Part shown: piece after piece, positions 1 to 9,051 of the stretch
Numbering within the stretch: position 1 is the first letter of the stretch
Layout: every line of letters starts with the position of its first letter
Origin: Thermosyntropha sp.
GTDB taxonomy: Bacteria > Bacillota > Syntrophomonadia > Syntrophomonadales > Syntrophomonadaceae
Assembly (NCBI RefSeq): GCF_017656155.1
Contig: NZ_JACDOH010000009.1
Location: 1 to 64,000, forward strand
Direction of reading: 5' to 3'
DNA length: 64,000 bases
Made by a program: the position numbers and the translations under genes
The notes under the pieces: generated by a model
What the model was told of the DNA's origin: nothing
Seen by the model: only the letters and a program-made list of their open reading frames with translations
The model's database searches: none

Positions 1-70
1 CATCTACCAGCTTCTGCCTCTCCGATACTAATTTGAGGTCTTTGATATTAAGCTTAATATCTTCTGCCAT
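1..70 (-). CDS. 5' end of an unidentified gene, cut by the window edge
   Basis: An ATG at 70-68 (minus strand) opens a frame of 23 codons that runs off the left edge. It is preceded by a good ribosome binding site, GGGAGG, six to seven bases upstream. The N-terminus begins MAEDIKLNIKDLK. Too little is visible to assign a family. The start and frame are well supported by the Shine-Dalgarno site, but the product is unknown. Confidence 0.55.
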   Translation of the reverse strand, partial: MAEDIKLNIKDLKLVSERQKLVD

Positions 71-417
71 TATCATTCCTCCCTATCTATTTGAAATTGT
101 AAAGATTTACCCCAAATAAAAACAAAACCAGCCTTAAAATTTTCCAAAGCTGGATTTTAAGATGTTCTTTAATTCTTCCCTCCTTTTATATACTTTACTG
201 TCCTTTATAACAAGCAAAAAGTATGCCAAAAATTAAAAACATCTGTGAAATTTGATTAAATCCAGTTTCTTTATGGCTATCGAGGAAATTTTTCCTCGTC
301 GCTCAAAAAACAGTCGGAAATATTTTCTCTCTTATCAAAGAAAAAATTTCCGCTGTTTCGAGGTGTCCCTTCATAAAATGAGGTATATCTCCATAAAATA
401 AAGTTTTGTTTTTTCTC
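71..417. other. Non-coding gap upstream of the ArsR gene
   Basis: I see no gene here. Two structures are visible: an imperfect CCAGC/GCTGG hairpin near 129-155, which on the minus strand is followed by a T-rich run and could be a terminator or attenuator ahead of the gene leaving the left edge; and a perfect palindrome at 281-298 (CGAGGAAATTTTTCCTCG). The rest is AT-rich with no coding signal. Confidence 0.5.
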
Positions 418-446
418 TTGACAAATAATTTATCCAGATTTAGTAT
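418..446 (+). promoter_or_regulatory. Sigma-A-type promoter for the ArsR gene
   Basis: A consensus -35 TTGACA (418-423) is followed by a 17-bp spacer and TAGTAT (441-446). It lies about 40 bp before the TTG start of the ArsR-family gene. An AT-rich stretch between promoter and start (447-465) could hold the autoregulatory operator, but no clean palindrome is visible. Confidence 0.75.
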
Positions 447-485
447 ATGAACAAACAGTAATATATGAAAAGGGGGACAGGTTAC

Positions 486-830
486 TTGGAAATCGTGCAG
501 GTTTTAAGAACCTTAGGAGACAAGAGTCGGATCCGGATATTTAATCTTCTGCGTGAAGGTAATCTAAGTGTAGGAGAAATTGAAAACATTTTAGGCTTAA
601 CCCAATCTAATGTCTCAAAGCATTTAAGTAAACTTAAGGCTGCCGGTCTCATAACTCAGGAAAAAAAAGCACAGTGGGTTTATTATAGAATTAATAATCC
701 TATCCTCAATAAATATCCTTTATTGAACGAACTGATTGAAAAAGAACTGGATAAGATCGAAGCTTGCAGACAGGATATTGAAAAACTCAGAGAATATCAA
801 AAACAAAAAACATTAAGCTGGGAAACCTAA
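486..830 (+). CDS. ArsR-family winged-helix transcriptional regulator
   Basis: A small repressor of the ArsR/SmtB family, about 114 residues, with a typical winged-helix: helices around NLSVGEIENILGLTQSNVSKHL then a wing ending WVYYRI. The longer frame could start at ATG 465, but a strong AGGGGGA site (471-477) sits nine bases before TTG 486, so I place the start there (EIVQVLRTLGDKSRIRI is the family's usual beginning). The ELCVCDL-type cysteine metal site of ArsR/SmtB is absent, so it may sense something other than a thiophilic metal through that site. It is followed 96 bp later by a co-directional radical-SAM gene that it probably controls. Confidence 0.85.
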   Translation: MEIVQVLRTLGDKSRIRIFNLLREGNLSVGEIENILGLTQSNVSKHLSKLKAAGLITQEKKAQWVYYRINNPILNKYPLLNELIEKELDKIEACRQDIEKLREYQKQKTLSWET

Positions 831-926
831 TCCTTCATTAAATACATTACGCACGGTTCTTATACCTGCACGAAATAAATAACATCCGTAATTCATTCCC
901 AGTCAAACAGGAAAGGGGGATTTACC

Positions 927-2315
927 TTGAAATCTGCCAAACAGTTGGTAAGCACTGTAGTCCTCAGGGAAGGTCTAAACTATGTAGAAAAAAACCCTAT
1001 GCAAAACTTGAACAAACTTATAAACTGGGGAGAAAAACTGGCGGTAAAAGAAAACCATAAAGAATATGCCCGCAATTTCCGCCGTATCCTCAATGAACCT
1101 GAAAACAACTGGCGCACATTTGTAGAACGTCTCTTTGTTGAACTGGATCCGCACGTTCGGAAAAAGCTTTTGGAAAACTTTGTGGTAAATTCAGGTCTGG
1201 CCGGTATGCCTTTGGCTGAAAAAATAGGAGCTAAACATGGATGCAGTATCCCTTGGGCTATTTTAATGGATCCTACTGCCGCCTGCAACTTAAAATGCAT
1301 TGGATGCTGGGCTGCCGAATATGAAAAAACCTCTTCCTTAGATTATGAAACCTTGAACCGCATAATTGAAGAAGGTAAAGAATTAGGCATCTACATGTAT
1401 ATATATTCAGGAGGCGAGCCTTTAATCAGAAAAAAAGACCTTTTAAAACTGGCACGTAAACATAATGACTGCATGTTCCTGTCTTTCACCAACGGAACCT
1501 TAGTCGATGAAGATTTTGCCCGCGAAATGCAAAAATTAGGCAATTTTTCGCTGGCTATAAGCGTGGAAGGCTTTGAAGAAGAAACTGATATGCGTCGCGG
1601 CAAAGGAACTTTCCGCAAAGTTATGGAAACTATGGATATACTAAAAAAATATGGAGTTCCTTTTGGTTTTTCCACCTGCTACCACAGCCAGAATACCACT
1701 GCCGTAGGCTCGGATGAATATATCGATTTGATGATTGAAAAAGGCTGTATATTCGGCTGGTACTTTACCTATATACCTTTAGGCAAGGACGCAAAACTTG
1801 AACTTTTAGCTTCTCCCGAACAGAGAGAATGGATGTTCTATCGGGTAAGGGAATTCCGTGAAACCAAACCTATTTTCCTGATGGACTTCTGGAACGACGG
1901 AGAGTTTACGGAAGGGTGTATTGCCGGAGGACGCAAATATCTGCACATAAATGCAAACGGAGATGTAGAACCATGTGCTTTTATACACTACTCCAATGTT
2001 AACATAAAAGATGTAAGCCTTTTAGATGCCCTTAAATGTGATCTTTTCCGGCAGTATCAGTCAAGACAGCCGTTCAACGAAAATCATTTAAGGCCCTGTC
2101 CGCTCTTAGACAACCCACACCAGCTCAGGGAAATGGTTCAGCAATCTGGTGCTCGTTCCACACAGCTCATGGACTTAGAACCGGTTGAAGTCCTTACCGA
2201 TAAGTGCATTGAAATATCTCAGAAATGGGCAGTAAATGCCGACCGGCTGTGGCAGGAAGTCCAGTCTCAAAAAGAATGCAGCAATTGTTCAGGAGACTGC
2301 AGTAAAGTAGGCTGA
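927..2315 (+). CDS. Radical SAM protein with C-terminal auxiliary-cluster cysteines
   Basis: A 462-residue radical SAM enzyme. The signature C120-x3-C124-x2-C127 binds the [4Fe-4S] cluster that cleaves S-adenosylmethionine, and a GGEP motif follows. After the barrel there are more cysteines, including one after GDVEP and one in RPCPLL, as in SPASM-like domains, and a terminal CSNCSGDC patch. The N-terminal 110 residues are a helical extension typical of this uncharacterised subfamily. The start is TTG 927 behind AGGGGG. Gene order (ArsR then radical SAM) and shared direction suggest one transcription unit ended by the terminator at 2328-2371. The substrate is unknown; it resembles peptide- or porphyrin-modifying enzymes only at fold level. 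Confidence 0.85.
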   Translation: MKSAKQLVSTVVLREGLNYVEKNPMQNLNKLINWGEKLAVKENHKEYARNFRRILNEPENNWRTFVERLFVELDPHVRKKLLENFVVNSGLAGMPLAEKIGAKHGCSIPWAILMDPTAACNLKCIGCWAAEYEKTSSLDYETLNRIIEEGKELGIYMYIYSGGEPLIRKKDLLKLARKHNDCMFLSFTNGTLVDEDFAREMQKLGNFSLAISVEGFEEETDMRRGKGTFRKVMETMDILKKYGVPFGFSTCYHSQNTTAVGSDEYIDLMIEKGCIFGWYFTYIPLGKDAKLELLASPEQREWMFYRVREFRETKPIFLMDFWNDGEFTEGCIAGGRKYLHINANGDVEPCAFIHYSNVNIKDVSLLDALKCDLFRQYQSRQPFNENHLRPCPLLDNPHQLREMVQQSGARSTQLMDLEPVEVLTDKCIEISQKWAVNADRLWQEVQSQKECSNCSGDCSKVG

Positions 2316-2327
2316 AATTAAAAGAAG

Positions 2328-2371
2328 CGGTTCTTCCATCTTTTAAGGATAAGAAGAACCGTCTTTTTTTT
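2328..2371 (+). terminator. Rho-independent terminator after radical SAM gene
   Basis: A nine-base-pair stem CGGTTCTTC/GAAGAACCG (2328-2336 and 2353-2361) is followed by TCTTTTTTTTT. It closes the ArsR/radical-SAM unit just before the convergent DUF503 gene. Confidence 0.9.
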
Positions 2372-2376
2372 ATCAC

Positions 2377-2694
2377 TCATCTGCCATATGGTATTACTTC
2401 TACCATAAATCCCGTAATCTCCAAAGAAGCATCCGCATTCTCTGCTGTTTCCCGAACTATCGAAGCTAAAAAATCTGCTTCTCTTTCCCTTGAAGCTGCT
2501 GCAGCAAACCCTAAAGCCGTCCTCTGCCACAGGTCATGATAATCCACCTCTAAAATTGATATATTAAACCTTTTTCTTATCCTGTCTGCAATGCTGTTTA
2601 TTATTTTACGCTTATCTTTAAGCGACCGACAGTAAGGCAGAAAAAGCTCCATCCTCCCATATACCACATACATCTTCTCCACCATCCCCTTCAT
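2377..2694 (-). CDS. DUF503 (YlxP-like) small protein
   Basis: A protein of about 98-105 residues of the DUF503 family: it begins with a short beta strand (MYVVYGRMELFLPYCRSLKDK), has the family's KDKR segment, and ends in a ferredoxin-like fold strand FMVEVIPYGR. The family is widespread in Firmicutes, often near nusA-infB-rbfA and linked to ribosome biogenesis, but has no firm biochemical role. Here it instead overlaps the stop of the upstream serine hydrolase gene by ATGA, implying translational coupling. The second methionine (codon 8) matches the family N-terminus better, so the true start may be at 2673. Confidence 0.85.
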   Translation of the reverse strand: MKGMVEKMYVVYGRMELFLPYCRSLKDKRKIINSIADRIRKRFNISILEVDYHDLWQRTALGFAAAASREREADFLASIVRETAENADASLEITGFMVEVIPYGR

Positions 2695-3689
2695 TTTAAA
2701 AGATCCCGGGCAATACAGGCTATAATTTCTTCCGCCTGGGCTAAATTTATTTCCTTTTTATCTTTAGAACATACTATAATCGTCAAAACAAAAGGAGCCC
2801 GATCTGGAAAATAAATCACAGCCATATCGCCTACTAATCGGGGGACCGTACCGGTTTTATTGGCAATCGTTAGTTCGGGACTTAGATATCTGGGAATCCG
2901 ATTTTTATCAGTATTTTTCTGCATAAGCTTTAAAATACTTAGTAAAACCTCATCTCCTTTATCTGCATCCTCTACCAGACCGGCCAAAAAAATCGTCAAA
3001 TCCCTCGCTGTAGTTTGATTGGACGGCTTGTCATCACTCATTTCATAATATTTCCTATATATATGGGTTAATTTCAACCCGTTTTCAAAACAATACCGGT
3101 TCACCTCGTTAAATCCTGTTCTTTCTAAAATAATATTGGCAGCTACATTATCGCTGTAACACATCATAAAATATAAAAGTTCATTATAGGTATATGTTTC
3201 TCCCGGGCTCTCACCCTGTAAAATTCCGGTTCCTTCCACCTTTTCTCTTCCTACATATTTATCCTCTTCTTTCAAAATATACTTTTGATCCAGACTAAAT
3301 CCCTCTTTTTCAGCCTTTTTCAAAAAAGCTGCCATATACAAAGGCTTGGTAAGGCTGGCTGGATAAAAAGGAATATCATCATTATATCCGGCATAAATCC
3401 TTTTATCTAAATTATAAACTCCAATATAAACTTCATATCCTGTATTTCCTATATATTTATCAGCCAGCATACTAATCTTTTGTCTGATATATTTTTCGTT
3501 TTCCGCTTTTTCTCGCTCTTCCATTTCTCTTTTCTTTTCAACTACTAAATCCTGCTGTTCTTTTACAGCCATTCCCGATAATGGGCTTTTCTCCCGCGTG
3601 GAGGCAACCCTGATTCCCGATATTATAAGTGCATAAACTATTACCATAATAAAAATCGTTAAAAATAATTTTATTTTTCCTCTAACCAT
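2691..3689 (-). CDS. Class A beta-lactamase-like serine hydrolase, membrane-anchored
   Basis: A penicillin-binding-type serine hydrolase. After an N-terminal transmembrane segment and a charged linker rich in Lys/Glu, the catalytic domain shows SxxK (SLTK), the SDN loop and KTG (NKTG), all in class A beta-lactamase order. The start is taken at ATG 3689, five bases after GGCGGGGG, rather than the upstream in-frame GTG. Members of this group in anaerobes may be true beta-lactamases or cell-wall enzymes; sequence alone does not decide. The catalytic domain should be extracytoplasmic. It is translationally coupled to the downstream DUF503 gene. Confidence 0.85.
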   Translation of the reverse strand: MVRGKIKLFLTIFIMVIVYALIISGIRVASTREKSPLSGMAVKEQQDLVVEKKREMEEREKAENEKYIRQKISMLADKYIGNTGYEVYIGVYNLDKRIYAGYNDDIPFYPASLTKPLYMAAFLKKAEKEGFSLDQKYILKEEDKYVGREKVEGTGILQGESPGETYTYNELLYFMMCYSDNVAANIILERTGFNEVNRYCFENGLKLTHIYRKYYEMSDDKPSNQTTARDLTIFLAGLVEDADKGDEVLLSILKLMQKNTDKNRIPRYLSPELTIANKTGTVPRLVGDMAVIYFPDRAPFVLTIIVCSKDKKEINLAQAEEIIACIARDLLK

Positions 3690-3917
3690 AAAACCCCCGC
3701 CTTTAATCACGAACACTCTACTTTGACTGTTTCCGTAAACGGAGTTTTTTATACCTTATTCTTCTCCTTTCAACTGAAAGTATCCTTTAAAACATAGCGT
3801 ATTAATCAATAAAATCAAGTTTATCGGCAGGAAAATTATGGGCAAATATCGAAGAAATTATAGGTTATGAAACAAAAGCTATTCACGCCAACAAAACAAA
3901 AAAGGAGAGATAAAAAA

Positions 3918-6563
3918 ATGAAAAAAACAATCCTTAATGCATTAAGCATCTTGCTAGTCTCCGCCCTGATTTTGACATCTTTCCTGTTTCCCCTCTCAAA
4001 CAGCAGGGCTTATGCTTCTGTATCAAGCCCTTATAAAGATGTTCCTTCTTCCCACTGGGCCTTTAAGTATATTGTAAAAATGAACAGCCGGGAAGTAGTC
4101 GCAGGTTATCAGGACAGAACCTTTAAGCCGGACAATGCTGTAACCCAACTGGAAGCTGTTCTAATGGCTGTCCGCAATATGGAAGCAGAAAGTGAAATTG
4201 CCCGGATTGATGCAAGCCGAACTCTGCCTTGGACAGTGCCTGACTGGGCACTGGCCAAAGCAAAAAAAGAACTGCTCTTTGCAGTAGATAAAGGACTTAT
4301 AGTCCCTTCTGAAAAAACATTTTACGCAAACTCTCTGGCTACCCGGGCCTGGATGACCCAGCTTATGATCCGCATGATTGGCAAAGATAGCGAAGCTGCC
4401 CTTTATGCTAATCAACATTCCGGCTTCAACGATGATATTTCTATTCCCACAAGATACAGGGGTTACATAAATGCTGCGGTAAACTACGAAATCATTGCTG
4501 GATTTGCAGACAAAACCTTCAAGCCCAATGCAATAGTTACCCGGGCTCAGAGTGTGGTCATGCTCAGTAAATGCGAAAAATACATGAAGCTTGCCAGCTC
4601 CTTCAGCGGTAAAATCATAAATATAGGCAGCAACAAAATAACCTTTGCCGCCGAAAGCGGAACTAAAATCTGGCCTTTATCAAGCTCAGTTCTGGCATTT
4701 GACCAAAACGGCAGTCTTATTCCTGTATCTTCTGTCAAAGCTGGCTCCAAAGCTAATATAATCGTCAAAAACGGACAGGTAAAACTCATAGAAATATCAG
4801 AAGAAGCCCCTTCTCTTATCTCTCTTTACGGCAAAGTTATAAAAATAAAACCTGAATCTCGGCTTTTAGTCATTGAAGACGAAGAAAACAATCTCTATAC
4901 CAAAACTATAGCTGTTGGCACCCCCTGCAATGACAGCCGGGGAAACAGCCTGGATTTTTCCCTCATACCAGAAAATGCAGAAGTTGAACTCAGCCTGGAT
5001 TCAACCGGACAGGTTGTGGAAATAACTGTATTAACCGGTCAGGACAACCTTATCGACACTGGAATAATAGTAGAGATAGACAAAAACAAACAGCTCATAA
5101 TTATCAAAAACGGCAGTATCTACAATGCCTATAAATATTCACCTTTAACCGAAGTAGAAATTGACGGAGTTCGTTTTGCTTCAGTAAATGACCTTATGCC
5201 AGGTGATGAAATAAAAATAACCACAGAAAACAATATCATAAGCAAAATAAAGCTTATCAAAGCCCAGCAAAACCTGACCATCAAAGGCAGTGTCGTTGAA
5301 AACCTCTATGATCGCAAGATAATTCTTATCGAAACTGCGGATAAAAAAATTCAGACTTTCCCGGTTTCACCTCAGGTTAAACTGGTCATAAACGGCATAA
5401 AATCACCGATTTTATCGGATATAGTCCAAAATGACAATATCGAAGCTGTCGTAGAAAACGGGGTCATAACCTCTATAACCGTTACTAACCGCACTATAAA
5501 CACCAGCTTAAGCGGCACAGTCGTAGCAGTAGATGTCCCCAGCCGCACTCTGGTTCTTAAAGACAGTGACGAAGACCTGATAACATATGAAGTAAGCAGA
5601 TTAGCCGATATAAAAATCGATGGGAAAACTGCTTACTTAAGCGATGTCAAAAAAGACATGAAAATAAGGATTGAGCTTTTAGGCGATAAAATCATCTACA
5701 TAGAAAACAGCAACAATGTAAACGGCACTGTAATATCGGTAAATACTGACCGCAGCCTTATTTCAATAAAGGACAATAACGGCAACCTGAACACCTATAA
5801 AGTTTCAACATCTGCCGATATACAAATCGAGGATATTACCAGAGCCGAACTTAGGGATTTAAAACCTGGCGATGAAATTGAATTTAAAGTAACTGATGAA
5901 GAATTAGTAACCGAAATTAAAGTAAAACGAATCTTTACCTATGAAATACTCTCGGTATACAGCGACTCCCTTAAAGTCACCACAGGAGATGGGGATTATA
6001 CCTATATCTATGATGAAGATAATCCGGAAATCATCATACCGGGTATCAGCTATCCGCGCTTCAGCGACTTTAAAAAAGGCAACACCGTAAAAGTAACTTA
6101 TATGGGATTTAAAGTGGTTAAAATCGAACTCTCTACACCTTTAGCCGGACAGATAACCGATATTGACACTTACAGCGGAACTATTACTATTGCAACCTTT
6201 GAAGGAAAAACAACCCGGTTATCCTTTAACCGCAGTTCTAAAATAATAGACAGCGGTAAAAGTTATTACAGTCTACGCTATCTGCATGTTGGCGACAGGA
6301 TAAAAGTGCAGGAAAACTCAGATGGAAGTATGACATTATACCTCATGAAAAAAGTACAGACCAGGTTCGCCGAAATTACTGACAACAATACCGAACTTTT
6401 GGTAAAAAGGAGCTCTTACTATACCTACACCCGCTATGACCTGGTTTCTTCCTGTTATGTCCACAAAGGAAGCCAAATCTTAACTTACCGGGATTTAAAA
6501 GAAGATGACCTGATTAACATATATATTCTAGATGACATGGTTTATGAAATAGAAAAAATCTAA
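3918..6563 (+). CDS. S-layer homology (SLH) protein with tandem beta-modules
   Basis: An 881-residue exported protein. The start ATG 3918 follows AAGGAGAG; an in-frame ATG 51 bases upstream lacks a good site. A signal peptide (KK, hydrophobic core, cleavage near AYA) is followed by three SLH domains in the first ~200 residues, the first and third clear (DVPSSHWAFKYI, GYQDRTFKPD; GFADKTFKPN), the second diverged. SLH domains bind pyruvylated secondary cell-wall polymer. The remaining ~650 residues fold into about nine repeats of 65-70 residues, each starting with a G-x-V/I-x-x-I strand and containing a D-L-x-x-GD turn, resembling tandem small beta-barrels. Function beyond surface anchoring is unknown. 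It is monocistronic, ended by a strong terminator. Confidence 0.9.
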   Translation: MKKTILNALSILLVSALILTSFLFPLSNSRAYASVSSPYKDVPSSHWAFKYIVKMNSREVVAGYQDRTFKPDNAVTQLEAVLMAVRNMEAESEIARIDASRTLPWTVPDWALAKAKKELLFAVDKGLIVPSEKTFYANSLATRAWMTQLMIRMIGKDSEAALYANQHSGFNDDISIPTRYRGYINAAVNYEIIAGFADKTFKPNAIVTRAQSVVMLSKCEKYMKLASSFSGKIINIGSNKITFAAESGTKIWPLSSSVLAFDQNGSLIPVSSVKAGSKANIIVKNGQVKLIEISEEAPSLISLYGKVIKIKPESRLLVIEDEENNLYTKTIAVGTPCNDSRGNSLDFSLIPENAEVELSLDSTGQVVEITVLTGQDNLIDTGIIVEIDKNKQLIIIKNGSIYNAYKYSPLTEVEIDGVRFASVNDLMPGDEIKITTENNIISKIKLIKAQQNLTIKGSVVENLYDRKIILIETADKKIQTFPVSPQVKLVINGIKSPILSDIVQNDNIEAVVENGVITSITVTNRTINTSLSGTVVAVDVPSRTLVLKDSDEDLITYEVSRLADIKIDGKTAYLSDVKKDMKIRIELLGDKIIYIENSNNVNGTVISVNTDRSLISIKDNNGNLNTYKVSTSADIQIEDITRAELRDLKPGDEIEFKVTDEELVTEIKVKRIFTYEILSVYSDSLKVTTGDGDYTYIYDEDNPEIIIPGISYPRFSDFKKGNTVKVTYMGFKVVKIELSTPLAGQITDIDTYSGTITIATFEGKTTRLSFNRSSKIIDSGKSYYSLRYLHVGDRIKVQENSDGSMTLYLMKKVQTRFAEITDNNTELLVKRSSYYTYTRYDLVSSCYVHKGSQILTYRDLKEDDLINIYILDDMVYEIEKI

Positions 6564-6570
6564 GCATAAA

Positions 6571-6606
6571 AAAACCGCCTGCGAAATCGCAGGCGGTTTT
6601 TTTTAT
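6571..6606. terminator. Bidirectional terminator between the SLH gene and metA
   Basis: A perfect GC-rich stem AAACCGCCTGCG/CGCAGGCGGTTT with a four-base loop (6572-6599) has an A-run on the left and a T-run on the right, so it can stop both the rightward SLH transcript and the leftward met operon. Confidence 0.9.
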
Positions 6607-7520
6607 TCTTCCGCATAAAGATCATAGGGAGTAATCTGATATACATAATAGTTGAGCCAGTTGGTAAAAATAAGGCTTCCGTGGCTGCGCCAGCGGACAA
6701 TTACATCCTTTTCGGGATTATCGTCGATGAAATAGTTGCGCGGAATATTTATCCGCTCACCCTTTCTAAGATCTCTTTCATACTCTTCTTTTAAAGTATA
6801 TGCATCATACTCGGAATGACCCATGGCAAAAATCTGTCTGCCATCTTTGCTCATAACCAGGGCCACCCCGGCTTCATCAGATTCCAAAAGGATTTCTAAT
6901 TCCGGCACCTTCTCAATTTCTTCCCGGTGCACTTCGGTGTGGCGGGAATGAGGGATAAAAACTTCATCATCCAAACCCCGCATCAGCTCACACCGGCGGT
7001 TGTTTATCCTATGTTTGAAAACCCCGAACATCTTTTCCGGCAAAAGATAGTTATGAATACCGTAATGGTGATATAATGCCGCTTGGGCAGCCCAGCATAT
7101 GTGGAAAGTGGAAGTTACATTTTTAACTGTATAATCCATTATCTCTTTCAACTCTTTCCAGTACGCTACATCTCCAAAGCGCATCTTTTCAACCGGAGCT
7201 CCGGTTATTATCATACCGTCATATTTAACATGTTTAATATCACTGAATGTCTTGTAAAAAGTCTTCAGGTATTCGGTCGGAGTATGCTTGGATTGATAAG
7301 TTTCCGTAGTCAAAAGGTCTATTTCAATCTGCAAAGGAAAATTGGACAGCATCCTCAAAAGCTGGGTTTCGGTTACGCTCTTTATAGGCATAAGATTTAA
7401 AATAGCAATTTTTAATGGTCTTATGTCCTGATGCAAAGCCCGGTATTCATTCATGACAAATATATTTTCTTCCGCTAATATATCTCCGGCCGGCAGATTT
7501 TCCGGGATAATAATCGGCAT
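6603..7520 (-). CDS. metA: Homoserine O-acetyltransferase (MetA family)
   Basis: A 305-residue MetA-family acyltransferase for the first committed step of methionine synthesis. The catalytic cysteine is C142 in [11 protein letters not shown], and the His of PHSRHTE follows. Residue 111 is Glu in the motif GAPVE; in this family Glu111 is associated with acetyl-CoA use (as in Bacillus cereus) whereas Gly gives succinyl-CoA use (as in E. coli). I therefore call it an O-acetyltransferase despite the usual succinyltransferase name. The neighbouring O-acetylhomoserine sulfhydrylase gene, 43 bases upstream and co-directional, fits this. Expression should be controlled by the SAM riboswitch ahead of metY. 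Confidence 0.93.
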   Translation of the reverse strand: MPIIIPENLPAGDILAEENIFVMNEYRALHQDIRPLKIAILNLMPIKSVTETQLLRMLSNFPLQIEIDLLTTETYQSKHTPTEYLKTFYKTFSDIKHVKYDGMIITGAPVEKMRFGDVAYWKELKEIMDYTVKNVTSTFHICWAAQAALYHHYGIHNYLLPEKMFGVFKHRINNRRCELMRGLDDEVFIPHSRHTEVHREEIEKVPELEILLESDEAGVALVMSKDGRQIFAMGHSEYDAYTLKEEYERDLRKGERINIPRNYFIDDNPEKDVIVRWRSHGSLIFTNWLNYYVYQITPYDLYAEE

Positions 7521-7563
7521 ATATCATCACTTCCTCCCACTGCTGGTATTACCATTAATATGT

Positions 7564-8844
7564 CTAAACCGCCTTATTTATAGCTTGGTCAAAATCATTA
7601 ATAATATCATCAATATCTTCAATTCCAACTGATACCCGGATTAAATCCGGCGTCACTCCGGCACTCCTCTGTTCTTCTTCCGTAAGCTGACGGTGGGTCA
7701 TGCTGGCCGGATGAAGCACTGAAGTTCTGGTATCTCCCAAATGCACCACCAGGGAAGCCAGTTTCAAATTCTCCATAAACTTTTTCCCTTCCTTGAGTCC
7801 GCCTTTAAGCCCAAAGGTTAACATCCCCCCACAGCCTAAAGGTAGATACTTCTGAGCTAAATCATAATAAGGGCTGTCCTCTAATCCCGGATAATTTACC
7901 CACGCCACCTTTTCGTTATTCTTGAGATAACGAGCTAAAGCCAAAGCATTCTGGCTGTGTTTTTCCATGCGCAGCGATAAAGTCTCCAAACTCATGTGCA
8001 AGAGAAATGCGGTGAAAGGACTCATTGTAAGCCCTATATCACGCATAAACTGAACCCTGGCCTTGGTTATATAAGCTGCATTGCCGAAAGACTCCACATA
8101 TCTTATTCCATGATAAGCCGGGTCAGGTTCGGTAAAACTGGGAAACTTCCCATTATCCCAGGGAAATTTTCCGCTGTCAACCACAACCCCTCCCACACTT
8201 CTTGCCTGCCCGTCTATATATTTGGTGGTAGAATGCATGACTATGTCGGCTCCATGCTCAAACGGGCGGCAGAGATAAGGGGTAGCAAAAGAATTGTCGA
8301 TAATCAAGGGAACTCCCATGTCATGGGCAATCCTGCTGAATTTTTCAAAATCCAGGACATTAAGTCCGGGATTACCTATAGTTTCGGCAAAAAGGGCTTT
8401 AGTATCAGGTCTGAAAGCTGCCTTTATTTCATCTTCTTCGGCATCCGGATGGACGAAAGAAACTTCAATTCCCAGTTTTTTAAAGGTAACTGAAAGCAGG
8501 GTATAAGTTCCCCCATATAAAGTGCTTGCTGCCACAATATGTTCCCCGGCATTGGCTACATTAACCAGAGATACCATGGTAGCTGCCTGTCCGGAGGAAG
8601 TAGCCAAAGCACCAACTCCCCCTTCTAAAGCAGCTATTTTCTTTTCAAATGCCTCTAAAGTAGGATTGCTTATCCGGCTGTACATATGCCCTTCCTCTTT
8701 AAGGTCAAAAAGCCTGGCAACATAATCAACACTGTCATAATAGAAGGTTGTGCTTTCATATATAGGTAAAATCCTGGGTTCCCCCGGTTTAGGTTCATAT
8801 CCTGCCTGTACTGCTTTCGTCTGAAATTTCCACTCTTTTGACAT
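7564..8844 (-). CDS. metY: O-acetylhomoserine sulfhydrylase (aminocarboxypropyltransferase)
   Basis: A 426-residue PLP enzyme of the Cys/Met-metabolism family that makes homocysteine from O-acetylhomoserine and sulfide. Visible features: the YESTTFYY N-terminal motif, the SSGQAA cofactor loop, the lysine of HSTTKYIDG that binds PLP, and a long length (over 420 residues) typical of O-acetylhomoserine rather than cystathionine enzymes. It is the first gene of a two-gene operon with metA, directly downstream of a SAM-I riboswitch. Start ATG 8844 follows AGGAGGAATGAGAA. Confidence 0.95.
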   Translation of the reverse strand: MSKEWKFQTKAVQAGYEPKPGEPRILPIYESTTFYYDSVDYVARLFDLKEEGHMYSRISNPTLEAFEKKIAALEGGVGALATSSGQAATMVSLVNVANAGEHIVAASTLYGGTYTLLSVTFKKLGIEVSFVHPDAEEDEIKAAFRPDTKALFAETIGNPGLNVLDFEKFSRIAHDMGVPLIIDNSFATPYLCRPFEHGADIVMHSTTKYIDGQARSVGGVVVDSGKFPWDNGKFPSFTEPDPAYHGIRYVESFGNAAYITKARVQFMRDIGLTMSPFTAFLLHMSLETLSLRMEKHSQNALALARYLKNNEKVAWVNYPGLEDSPYYDLAQKYLPLGCGGMLTFGLKGGLKEGKKFMENLKLASLVVHLGDTRTSVLHPASMTHRQLTEEEQRSAGVTPDLIRVSVGIEDIDDIINDFDQAINKAV

Positions 8845-8864
8845 TTCTCATTCCTCCTGTTCTT

Positions 8865-8900
8865 AAAATAAAAACCGCTTCCTCAAAGACAAGAAGCGGC
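8865..8900 (-). terminator. Riboswitch-controlled terminator ahead of metY
   Basis: On the minus strand a CCGCTTC...GAAGCGG stem is followed by TTTTTATTTT. It is the expression platform of the SAM-I riboswitch: with SAM bound the terminator forms and metY-metA are shut off. Confidence 0.88.
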
Positions 8901-8914
8901 ATATAATCCGTCTA

Positions 8915-9022
8915 CTTCTCATCTCTCAGGAAAAAATTCCTGCAGGAATTGGCACATTTCTGGATAAACCAGCTGTTGCCGGGTGTCATCGGGCCCGTCC
9001 CTCAACCTCTCTTGATAAGAAG
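8915..9022 (-). ncRNA. SAM-I (S-box) riboswitch aptamer
   Basis: On the minus strand the conserved S-box elements appear in order: the P1 strand CTTCTTATC, AGAGAGG, the GAGGGACGGGCCCGATGA segment, CCCGGCAAC, a P3 arm, then CTGAGAGATGAGAAG closing P1 (8915-8923 pairs with 9014-9022). It binds S-adenosylmethionine and controls the terminator just downstream. The placement before metY-metA agrees with its known role. Confidence 0.95.
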
Positions 9023-9051
9023 TTTTTCCTATTCAATTTTAGTTAAATACG

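Noticed and set aside
281-298. Palindrome CGAGGAAATTTTTCCTCG as an ArsR operator
   Set aside because: It lies 120 bases upstream of the identified promoter and has no link to the start region.
980-1300. Opposite-strand ORF of 106 codons inside the radical SAM gene
   Set aside because: Shadow of a strongly conserved coding frame, no ribosome binding site and no recognisable domain.
3780-3917. Possible c-di-GMP (GEMM) riboswitch before the SLH gene, from a GGGCAAA...CGAA...AAAAGC pattern
   Set aside because: Only scattered matches; the conserved GACGCAAAGC core and the P2/P3 stems are not present.
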